Below, one piece after another: positions 1-6,560 of a DNA stretch of 12,461 bases. The notes under the pieces are model-generated. The model was not told where the DNA came from. It saw nothing but the letters and a program-made list of their open reading frames with translations, and ran no database searches. Numbering within the stretch: position 1 is the stretch's first letter; every line of letters begins with the position of its first letter. The position numbers and the translations under genes were made by a program. Origin of the DNA: an uncultured Clostridiaceae bacterium (GTDB lineage Bacteria; Bacillota; Clostridia; Lachnospirales; Lachnospiraceae); assembly GCA_958441075.1 (NCBI GenBank), contig CAUCBQ010000053.1:1-12461 (forward strand), given 5' to 3'.

Positions 1-1131
1 TCATTACATGCCCAGTCTGCTGTTCTCATGGACGGCCTCACAGGACGGGTTCTTTACGGAAAAAATGAGAATGAGGTCCGCCCTATGGCAAGCACAACCA
101 AGATTATGACCTGTATTCTGGCATTGGAAGCCGGAAGTCTGGATGAATTTGCAGAGGCGTCATCCAATGCCGCCTCCCAGCCTCAGGTCAGACTGGGGGT
201 AAAAAAGGGGGAATGCTATCGAATCAGAGATCTTCTCTATGCACTGATGCTGGAATCTTATAATGATGCGGCTGTTATTATTGCAGAACAGACAGCAGGC
301 TCGACAGAGGAATTTGGACGCATGATGAATGAAAAGGCTGAGAGTCTGGGCTGTACGGATACCTGGTTTATCACCCCTAATGGTTTGGATAAAAAGGAGA
401 AGGACGAGACCGGTACAGAGCGGATTCACTCTACCACAGCAGCCGACCTGGCCCGCATTTTGCGCTATTGCATCACGCAGTCCCCTGAAAGAGAGGAATT
501 TTTAAAGATCACAGGAACCTCGGATTACTATTTTACAGATGAATCAGGAAAACGGACCTTTTCCTGCAGGAACCATAATGCTCTTCTTACCATGATGGAC
601 GGCGTACTTACAGGAAAAACAGGCTTTACCGGAGGGGCAGGATATTGCTATACAGGAGCTCTCTTTCGGGAAGGCCGTCTGTATATTATTTCTCTTTTGG
701 GCTGCGGCTGGCCTCCTCATAAAACTTATAAGTGGGCGGATGCCAGAGCGCTGTTTTCATATGGTCTGGAGCAGTATGAGCTTACGGATATTTTTGAACC
801 GGAGCCGGAGCATAAGATATGTACAGAGAGAGGCATTTGCTGGGGGGAAAATCCGGGAGGTATTCTTTCTGTTGTGATGAAGCCTGAGGAAAAGGACAGC
901 CGTCTGAAAATACTATTAAATAAGGAAGAAAAAGGACAGATCAAACGAACGGTTACGTGTCCTGAACGTGTATCCGCACCTGTAAAGAAGGGGGAGGTTT
1001 TAGGAAAAATACGATACAGTCTGGGAGATATGGAGCTGGGAGAGTATGGGCTGTATGCAGACCGTGATATAGAAGAACTGACGGTTCTGGCTGCCTGGGA
1101 GCATATCTGGAAGGAGTTTTTCATTTTTTAA
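1..1131 (+). CDS. D-alanyl-D-alanine carboxypeptidase (PBP5/DacF type), 5' end missing
   Basis: Serine-type DD-carboxypeptidase (peptidase family S11) that trims the terminal D-Ala from peptidoglycan stem peptides outside the membrane. The reading frame is open from base 1, and residues encoded before the Met at 28 (HAQSAVL) already match the family, so the gene starts upstream of the window; its signal peptide is not seen. All three penicillin-binding motifs are present: SxxK as STTK (Ser codon at 91, Lys at 100), SxN as SYN (256-264) and KTG (616-624). From about 780 the sequence fits the PBP5 C-terminal beta domain, with an APVKKGEVLGKI-like segment. The protein ends in an aromatic stretch (AWEHIWKEFFIF) that could act as an amphipathic membrane contact, as in other PBP5 relatives. 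No convincing terminator follows. The dacF or dacB name cannot be decided from the sequence, so no symbol is given. Confidence 0.95.
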   Translation, partial: SLHAQSAVLMDGLTGRVLYGKNENEVRPMASTTKIMTCILALEAGSLDEFAEASSNAASQPQVRLGVKKGECYRIRDLLYALMLESYNDAAVIIAEQTAGSTEEFGRMMNEKAESLGCTDTWFITPNGLDKKEKDETGTERIHSTTAADLARILRYCITQSPEREEFLKITGTSDYYFTDESGKRTFSCRNHNALLTMMDGVLTGKTGFTGGAGYCYTGALFREGRLYIISLLGCGWPPHKTYKWADARALFSYGLEQYELTDIFEPEPEHKICTERGICWGENPGGILSVVMKPEEKDSRLKILLNKEEKGQIKRTVTCPERVSAPVKKGEVLGKIRYSLGDMELGEYGLYADRDIEELTVLAAWEHIWKEFFIF

Positions 1132-1179
1132 GCTTTTCTTACAATTCAGTTGGGGTTATGTGAACTTTTTGCGTTACAG

Positions 1180-1209
1180 TTGACACAGGGCGATATTTGT
1201 CATTATAAT
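1180..1209 (+). promoter_or_regulatory. sigma-A promoter for the glucosaminidase/cohesin operon
   Basis: TTGACA (1180-1185) and TATAAT (1204-1209), both perfect consensus hexamers, are separated by 18 bp. Transcription would begin near 1216, giving a leader of about 65 nt before the ATG at 1281. This lies in the 149-nt gap after the carboxypeptidase gene, so the downstream pair of genes has its own strong housekeeping promoter. Confidence 0.85.
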
Positions 1210-1220
1210 AAAGAAAATGT

Positions 1221-1252
1221 CGTAAAAGGGTTTACTTGCGCATCCTTTTATG
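1221..1252 (+). promoter_or_regulatory. leader hairpin upstream of the glucosaminidase gene
   Basis: TAAAAGG (1223-1229) is exactly complementary to CCTTTTA (1244-1250). The stem extends outward by a G-T and a C-G pair to 9 bp, with a 14-nt loop. It lies just after the inferred transcription start and ends 11 nt before the AGGAG ribosome binding site (1264-1268). No T-run follows, so it is not a terminator; it may stabilise the 5' end of the mRNA or have no role. Confidence 0.35.
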
Positions 1253-1280
1253 GAAAACAGGACAGGAGATACATATACAC

Positions 1281-3593
1281 ATGAGGGTTAAAAAATACAA
1301 AAAGGGTCTTGCGGTGATGCTGGGACTGGCACTGGCGGTTCAGCTTCCGGGAACAGTTCCGCTTCGCCTGATGGATACTTATGCTTATACAGGGGCAGCA
1401 ACCGTGAAAGCCTCCTCTTTAAATGTTCGCAGCGGAGCAGGAACCGGTTATCAGGCAGTAGGCCGTCTGGCAGCAGGAGCATCCATTCAGGTTTTGGGAG
1501 AGCAGAGAGGAACAGATGGAAAAACCTGGTATCAGATCCGCTTTTCCGGTACCGGAGGTACAGAGCAGACTGGATATGTATCTGCTGAATATGTGCGTCT
1601 GCCCGTATCCTATACTACGGATGCGGATTTTGAAGCAAAGCTGAGTGCGGAAGGTTTTCCGGAAAGCTATAAAAACGGTCTCCGCCAGCTTCACGCCCAG
1701 TACCCCAACTGGGTTTTCAAGGCAAAGAAGACCGGGCTGGACTGGAATACAGTCATCGAAAATGAGGCTCTTTTAGGACGAAATCTGGTTTCTTCAGGAA
1801 GCATTTCCTCATGGAAATCTGTAGAGAGCGGGGCTTATAACTGGGATAACAGTACATGGACCGGATTTGACGGCAGCAACTGGGTGGCAGCTTCTGAGGA
1901 TATTATCAGGTACTATATGGACCCAAGAAATTTTCTGGATGACACATATGTATTTCAGTTCCTTTCCCATGAATATAATTCCTCCACCCAGACCAGAGAA
2001 GGACTGGCAAAGATGGTAGAAGGCAGCTTTCTTTCCGGAACTACGGATTCCACAGGGACAGGAAATACCAAAGGCAGTTCAAATGCCTCCGGCTCTGCCA
2101 ACGGTCCGGGCGGTGTTTCCAAAAACGGACCCGGACGCAGTCAGGGAAGGGATGAGGATGTAAACCACGGTCCCGGTGTATCGGGAATCAGCCGGGGAAG
2201 TTCAGACAGTCCGGCAGAAAACTCAGGAGAGATAAGCCTGGAGGCTCCTCATGCATCAGTAACATCCAGAAAACGCAGTCTGGTTATGACCGGTATCGGA
2301 GTAGGAGAGGCGCCGGGAAGCAGTTCGCAAAATACGGGGACGCCTTCCGGGCAGGAGAGCCCGAAAGCGCCGTCCGCTTCCGGCAGTCAGAATGCAGGCG
2401 GTCCCGGCGTATCATCAGGGAACAGTGGGAGCGATTCAAGTGTAAGTGTGGGACAGGCGCCGGGAAGCAGCACTCAGACATCCGGCACAGGCTCTGCACC
2501 GGCAGGTCCGGGCGCGGGCTCTTCTCAGGAAACAGGGCCTTCAGGAAATCAGAGCTCAGGCCCTTCCGGCGACCCGTCCTCTTCGGGAACAGCTTCCGGC
2601 ACCCCTTCCTCCGGTACAGGCTCCGGCAGTAAAATGTATGTGGATATTATTATGGACGCAGCGGCTCAGTCAGGCGTCAGTCCCTATGTGCTGGCGGCAA
2701 TGATCCTTCAGGAGCAGGGAACAAACGGCGGTTCTCCGCTGATTTCCGGCAACTATTCCGGTTATACCGGGTATTATAACTTCTTTAATGTAGAAGCCTA
2801 TCAGTCCGGCTCCATGTCAGCCATACAGACAGGCCTTCGTTATGCTTCCCAGTCCGGTTCCTACGGACGTCCCTGGAATACGGTAGAGAAATCTATTATC
2901 GGAGGCTCTCAGAATTATGGGGATAATTATGTAAAAGCAGGACAGAATACATTTTACCTGAAAAAGTTTAATGTACAGGGATCGAATCTTTATAAGCATC
3001 AGTATATGACTAATATTCAGGGAGCCGCTTCTGAAGCGGAGCGTCTGTCCAAGGCATACAGCAGCGTAAAGAATTCAGCCCTTGAGTTTCAGATCCCGGT
3101 TTATAACAATATGCCTGAAACAGCCTGTGCAGCTCCGGTGGGAGACGGAAGCCCTAACAATAAGCTTTCCAGCCTGAGCGCAGAAGGCTACAGCCTGACG
3201 CCTTCCTTTGGAAAGGATACGGAGAACTATAATCTGATTGTAAATACCTCTGTTTCCAGCATTCAGGTCAATGCAGCTCCCGCTGATTCCAGGGCAGGTG
3301 TTTCCGGAGCAGGAACCATTCCGTTAAATGGATCAACAACGGATATAGCAATTACGGTAACAGCTGAAAACGGAAGCGCCAGAACCTATACGCTTCATGT
3401 GGTAAAACAGGACGGAGGGCCTGTATCCACCGGCTCTTCGGGCGGAGGAAGCGCTTCTGTAAGTCCGGGGGCTTCTGAAGGTCCGGGAGGAAGCGGCGGT
3501 CCGGCAGGACCCGGTTCGTCCGGCGGTCCGGGAAATTCAGGAGGAAATACTCCCGGCGGCAGCAATGTGACGATTGTAGGCGTAAGTCCTTAA
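1281..3593 (+). CDS. secreted SH3b - glucosaminidase - cadherin-like cell wall hydrolase
   Basis: Probable exported beta-N-acetylglucosaminidase (LytG/GH73-like) acting on peptidoglycan. The ATG at 1281 is chosen because AGGAG lies at 1264-1268 and a lysine-rich signal peptide follows (residues 1-35: basic start, hydrophobic 10-25); an in-frame TTG at 1236 lacks this logic. Domains on the 770-residue product: SH3b wall-binding domain about 39-107 (ASSLNVRSGAGTGY, then GYVSAEYV); N-terminal part of the glucosaminidase module 115-253 (FPESY, LHAQYPNWVF, YYMDPRNFL); a Ser/Gly/Pro linker 254-450; catalytic part 451-610 (SGVSPYVLAAMILQEQG with Glu478 as likely acid, YYNFFNVEAY, YGRPWNTVEKSI, KHQYMTN); a cadherin-like beta-sandwich (PF12733 type) 626-712; and a Gly/Ser/Pro tail with no LPXTG or membrane anchor. 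The linker splits a module that is normally continuous. The next gene follows after 48 nt, so the two are probably co-transcribed. Enzyme class is inferred from motifs. Confidence 0.85.
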   Translation: MRVKKYKKGLAVMLGLALAVQLPGTVPLRLMDTYAYTGAATVKASSLNVRSGAGTGYQAVGRLAAGASIQVLGEQRGTDGKTWYQIRFSGTGGTEQTGYVSAEYVRLPVSYTTDADFEAKLSAEGFPESYKNGLRQLHAQYPNWVFKAKKTGLDWNTVIENEALLGRNLVSSGSISSWKSVESGAYNWDNSTWTGFDGSNWVAASEDIIRYYMDPRNFLDDTYVFQFLSHEYNSSTQTREGLAKMVEGSFLSGTTDSTGTGNTKGSSNASGSANGPGGVSKNGPGRSQGRDEDVNHGPGVSGISRGSSDSPAENSGEISLEAPHASVTSRKRSLVMTGIGVGEAPGSSSQNTGTPSGQESPKAPSASGSQNAGGPGVSSGNSGSDSSVSVGQAPGSSTQTSGTGSAPAGPGAGSSQETGPSGNQSSGPSGDPSSSGTASGTPSSGTGSGSKMYVDIIMDAAAQSGVSPYVLAAMILQEQGTNGGSPLISGNYSGYTGYYNFFNVEAYQSGSMSAIQTGLRYASQSGSYGRPWNTVEKSIIGGSQNYGDNYVKAGQNTFYLKKFNVQGSNLYKHQYMTNIQGAASEAERLSKAYSSVKNSALEFQIPVYNNMPETACAAPVGDGSPNNKLSSLSAEGYSLTPSFGKDTENYNLIVNTSVSSIQVNAAPADSRAGVSGAGTIPLNGSTTDIAITVTAENGSARTYTLHVVKQDGGPVSTGSSGGGSASVSPGASEGPGGSGGPAGPGSSGGPGNSGGNTPGGSNVTIVGVSP
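2040..2630 (+). repeat. low-complexity Ser/Gly/Pro linker inside the glucosaminidase gene
   Basis: This in-frame stretch of 197 codons is dominated by Ser, Gly, Pro, Thr, Gln and Asn. It separates the helix ending GLAKMVEGSFLSG from KMYVDIIMDAAAQSG. It contains a degenerate repeat: 16 identical bases (AGGCGCCGGGAAGCAG) occur at 2308-2323 and 2455-2470, in the same frame and 49 codons apart, inside matching peptides (VGEAPGSSSQNTGT and VGQAPGSSTQTSGT). A less repetitive island with a basic patch (TSRKRSLVMTG) lies near 2260-2295. Expansion by repeat slippage is a reasonable inference. Confidence 0.8.
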
Positions 3594-3641
3594 TGAGCAG
3601 GAAACTGTGATCCAGAGGAAATGAAATAAGAGAAAGCAGGA

Positions 3642-5168
3642 ATGAAAATGATAAAACGAATGAAACAGGGAGCGGCGGCGCTGCTTCTCATGTGTGTGAT
3701 AACTGTGCTGCTGCCCTGGTGCGGCATTACAGCCCTTGCTGCGACGGCGCGGATCGCATTTTCTGATCCGTCTGCGGCTGCAGGCAGTGAATTTACAGTA
3801 AAAATGAAGATAACAGGAAGTGCTCCTTTATCTACGGCAGATGTGATGCTTTCCTATGATGCGGCAAGTCTGGAATTTATTGAGGGAACCAATACAGACG
3901 GCGGAAACGGAGCTCTCCGGGTTCACGGAGATGCAGGAGCAGACGGAACCTCCACATTGGCTTATGAGCTGAAATTTAAGGCTCTCTCCGCCGGAACCTC
4001 CCAGATTACAGTTAAGGAGCAGGAGGTTTACGACGGGGATTCCAAGCTTGTCACAGTGGATCAGCTGGGACAGTCAAAGGTGACAGTGACAGCAGAGGAG
4101 GGAGCCTCTGACAATGCTTCCCTGAAGTCTCTGAAGGTGTCTCCGGGTACGCTTTCACCGGAGTTTTCAGCGGATGTGGAAACATACAGCGTGACTGTGG
4201 GAACGGATGTGGATCAGCTGATTGTCAGCGCAGAAACCACAGACAGCGGTGCGGCGACACAGGTTTCAGGAGCAGAAGGTCTTCAGATGGGTGAAAACCG
4301 CGTGACTGTAAAGGTAACGGCACAGGATGGACAGACTTCCAAAGAGTATGTGATTGTAGTTACCAAGGAAGAGGGCGGAGCGTCGGCTGACAGCCAGGCA
4401 CCTTCTGAAAACGAAGCCTTTGAGATGCATGTTTCCAGACGTTCCTTTACCGTAATGGAGCCGGATGATACAGTAGAGGTGCCGGAGGGACTGGTTCCTA
4501 CCACCATTACCATTGATGACCATAAGGTAACCGGCTGGGTATGGGGCGATGAGGCAGAGCATGAATACTGCGTCATTTATGCTATGAATGAGACAGGAGA
4601 AAAGGGCCTGTACCGTTACGATTTAAAGAGCTCTGAGCGGACAATCCAGCGTTATTTTGCAGACAGCTCCTCAGCAGCGGTATCTGCAGAAACCTATGAT
4701 CTGCTGGCTGGGCAGTATGATTCACTCAGAAAGGATTATAACCTGTTCCGCACCCTTCTGATTGCGGTAATTGTGATTGCCCTTGTGCTGGTAGTTCTTC
4801 TTATTGTATCCCTTACAGGAAAGAAGGACAGGGGAAGAAGAGAACGGATTTCTGAACGGAAGGATGAGGCAGAGCGCAGCCGCCGAAAGGGAGAAACGGC
4901 AGCAGACAGCCGGAATAAGGTTCAGGAAGAGACAGCTCCAAAGCCGTATGAAGAGGACGGGCCTGCAGATACAGATGATGTTTTTGAAGAAGAGGATTTG
5001 GATGAAACATCTGAAACGGCTTTCGAGGAGGAAGAGGACGATTTCTTTGATACGATCGATCTTTCCTTTGAGGAAGGAGAAGAAGATGAGAAGCCGGAAA
5101 AAGAGAAGGCAGCGTCTGTGGAAGAAAAGCAGGAAGACAACGACGATTTTGAAATTTTTGATCTCTAA
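3642..5168 (+). CDS. membrane-anchored cohesin-like / cadherin-like surface protein with acidic cytoplasmic tail
   Basis: No known gene name. Architecture on 508 residues: signal peptide 1-33 (MKMIKRMK, hydrophobic core, cut near ALA-A); a cohesin-type beta-sandwich about 36-150 (ARIAFSDPSAAAGSEFTV, ADVMLSYDAASLEFIEG, ALSAGTSQITV); a cadherin-like domain (PF12733 type) 157-243, clearly related to the one in the preceding gene; a short unassigned domain 258-340 (EGLVPTTITIDDHKVTGWVW, YCVIYAMNETGEKGLYRYDL); a membrane helix 372-391; a strongly basic segment 394-416; and a very acidic tail 428-508. The predicted topology is sensor/adhesin domains outside and tail inside. The ATG at 3648 is an alternative start and sits better relative to AGCAGG (3635-3640). 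Being 48 nt after the hydrolase gene and followed by a terminator, it is probably the last gene of a two-gene operon. Cohesin domains also occur outside cellulosomes; no dockerin partner is seen here. Function is unknown. Confidence 0.85.
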   Translation: MKMIKRMKQGAAALLLMCVITVLLPWCGITALAATARIAFSDPSAAAGSEFTVKMKITGSAPLSTADVMLSYDAASLEFIEGTNTDGGNGALRVHGDAGADGTSTLAYELKFKALSAGTSQITVKEQEVYDGDSKLVTVDQLGQSKVTVTAEEGASDNASLKSLKVSPGTLSPEFSADVETYSVTVGTDVDQLIVSAETTDSGAATQVSGAEGLQMGENRVTVKVTAQDGQTSKEYVIVVTKEEGGASADSQAPSENEAFEMHVSRRSFTVMEPDDTVEVPEGLVPTTITIDDHKVTGWVWGDEAEHEYCVIYAMNETGEKGLYRYDLKSSERTIQRYFADSSSAAVSAETYDLLAGQYDSLRKDYNLFRTLLIAVIVIALVLVVLLIVSLTGKKDRGRRERISERKDEAERSRRKGETAADSRNKVQEETAPKPYEEDGPADTDDVFEEEDLDETSETAFEEEEDDFFDTIDLSFEEGEEDEKPEKEKAASVEEKQEDNDDFEIFDL

Positions 5169-5176
5169 ATAAGATT

Positions 5177-5219
5177 CAGCCCCAAAACAAGGATATGTCT
5201 TTGATTTTGGGGCTGTTTT
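5177..5219 (+). terminator. intrinsic terminator after the surface-protein operon
   Basis: CAGCCCCAAAA (5177-5187) pairs perfectly with TTTTGGGGCTG (5205-5215), an 11-bp stem with a 17-nt loop, followed by TTTTA. It begins 9 nt after the stop codon of the cohesin-like gene. Confidence 0.9.
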
Positions 5220-5263
5220 ATCTGAATCCGGTTTAAAATCCGTTCTGTTCGGCAAATAATACA

Positions 5264-5292
5264 ATGACATTTAAAAAAAATTGTGTTATACT
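5264..5292 (+). promoter_or_regulatory. sigma-A promoter of fprA
   Basis: ATGACA (5264-5269, 5 of 6 to consensus) and TATACT (5287-5292, 5 of 6) have the optimal 17-bp spacer, which is A-rich. The start would be near 5299, leaving a leader of about 50 nt. The 9-mer AAAATTGTG occurs at 5277-5285, touching the -10, and again at 5304-5312 just after the start, a possible direct-repeat operator. Confidence 0.75.
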
Positions 5293-5347
5293 GCCTACGG
5301 ATTAAAATTGTGCGTATTTTAACGATCATTGGAAAGGAAAATTAGAG

Positions 5348-6553
5348 ATGTACTGTGTTAAAACGATTAAAGACGATTTATTCTGGGTTGGCGGGACAGA
5401 CCGCCGTCTGACTTTATTTGAAAATGCATTTCCGATTCCCAGAGGAGTTTCTTACAATGCATACGTTTTAAAGGATGAAAAAACAGTTCTCTTTGACACT
5501 GTAGATAAATCCGTCAGCGACCAGCTGTTTGAAAATCTGGAGGCTGTACTGGAAGACCGTGCGCTGGACTATGTCATTGTAAACCATATGGAACCGGATC
5601 ATGCGTCCACTCTGGCAGAGGTGGTAAGACGTTATCCCGAGGTAAAGATTGTATGCAACGCCAAAACGGTTGCTATTATCAAACAGTTTTTTGATTTTGA
5701 CATTGATTCCAGGGCAGTGATTGTAAAGGAAAATGATACCTTCTGTACAGGAAAGCATACCTATACCTTTGTTATGGCTCCCATGGTTCACTGGCCTGAG
5801 GTTATGGTTACCTACGATACCACGGATAAGATTCTGTTTTCCGCAGACGCTTTCGGTACCTTCGGCGCTATGAATGGAAACATTTTTGCGGATGAAGTGA
5901 ATTTTGAGCGTGACTGGCTGGATGACGCCAGAAGATATTATACGAATATCGTAGGAAAGTACGGAGCCTCTGTACAGACACTATTAAAAAAGGCCGCAGG
6001 TCTGGATATCCAGATGATCTGCCCGCTTCATGGTCCTGTATGGCGCGAAAATATCAGCTGGTATGTGGACAAATACCTGACCTGGAGCAGCTATGCGCCA
6101 GAGGAGAAGGCGGTTATGATCGCCTACGGCTCCATTTACGGAAATACGGAAAACGCAGCGAATATTCTGGCATGCAGACTGGCGGACAGAGGTGTCCGCA
6201 ACATTGCTGTTTATGATGTTTCCTCCACCCATCCGTCTGTGCTTGTAAGCGAGGCCTTCCGCTGCAGCCATCTGGTGTTTGCTTCCGTAACCTATAACGG
6301 CGGTATTTTTACCAATATGGAGCGGGTTCTGGGTGATTTAAAGGCTCACGCCCTTCAGAACCGTACGGTAGCTCTGATGGAAAATGGTTCCTGGGGCCTG
6401 ATCGCTGCAAAGCAGATGAAGGAAATCGTTTCTGCCATGAAAAATATGGAGATCCTGGAGCCTTCCTTAAGCATCAAATCCAGCTTAAAGAAGGGGCAGG
6501 AGGCAGAGATAGAGGCAATGGCAGATGCCATTGCAGCCTCTGTTCTGCAGTGA
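5348..6553 (+). CDS. fprA: class A flavodiiron protein (FprA), O2/NO reductase
   Basis: Cytoplasmic flavodiiron protein reducing O2 to water and/or NO to N2O, a common defence in strict anaerobes. The 401-residue length is that of class A enzymes, with no rubredoxin or flavin-reductase extension. The N-terminal metallo-beta-lactamase-like domain (1-250) has the full diiron ligand set: His80, Glu82, Asp84 and His85 in NHMEPDHAS, His148 in MVHWPE, Asp167 in FSADAFGTFG and His228 in CPLHGPVW. Asp84 may not bind metal, as in the family. The flavodoxin domain (255-400) has the FMN loop GSIYGNTEN at 261-269. AAGGA lies 9 nt before the ATG. It is transcribed alone, between the terminator at 5177-5219 and the convergent asnB. 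Its electron donor (rubredoxin or NADH:rubredoxin reductase) is not in the window. O2 versus NO preference cannot be read from the sequence. Confidence 0.97.
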   Translation: MYCVKTIKDDLFWVGGTDRRLTLFENAFPIPRGVSYNAYVLKDEKTVLFDTVDKSVSDQLFENLEAVLEDRALDYVIVNHMEPDHASTLAEVVRRYPEVKIVCNAKTVAIIKQFFDFDIDSRAVIVKENDTFCTGKHTYTFVMAPMVHWPEVMVTYDTTDKILFSADAFGTFGAMNGNIFADEVNFERDWLDDARRYYTNIVGKYGASVQTLLKKAAGLDIQMICPLHGPVWRENISWYVDKYLTWSSYAPEEKAVMIAYGSIYGNTENAANILACRLADRGVRNIAVYDVSSTHPSVLVSEAFRCSHLVFASVTYNGGIFTNMERVLGDLKAHALQNRTVALMENGSWGLIAAKQMKEIVSAMKNMEILEPSLSIKSSLKKGQEAEIEAMADAIAASVLQ

Positions 6554-6560
6554 CCGGTCA
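6551..6560. other. palindrome carrying both convergent stop codons
   Basis: TGACCGGTCA is a perfect 10-bp palindrome. Its first three bases are the TGA stop of fprA on the plus strand and its last three are the TGA stop of asnB on the minus strand. Only 4 nt separate the two genes and no hairpin-plus-T-run is seen on either strand. Confidence 0.8.

Noticed and set aside
1236..1280. In-frame TTG start giving a longer glucosaminidase
   Set aside because: It adds a polar segment before the basic start of the signal peptide and lacks a well-placed ribosome binding site, whereas ATG 1281 has AGGAG upstream and a normal signal peptide.
2308..2470. CRISPR or tandem-repeat array in the glucosaminidase gene
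   Set aside because: There are only two 16-bp identical copies, in the coding frame of a low-complexity linker; this is protein repeat expansion, not an array.
3621..3629. Tiny leader ORF (ATG AAA TAA) before the cohesin-like gene
   Set aside because: AGAGGA lies upstream at a usable distance, but a two-codon frame in an A-rich gap is easily due to chance.
4722..5270. Minus-strand open frame of 182 codons, plus a plus-strand frame at 4804-5172
   Set aside because: Both are shadows of the acidic Glu/Asp-rich tail of the cohesin-like gene; the antisense frame also crosses its terminator and neither resembles a protein family.
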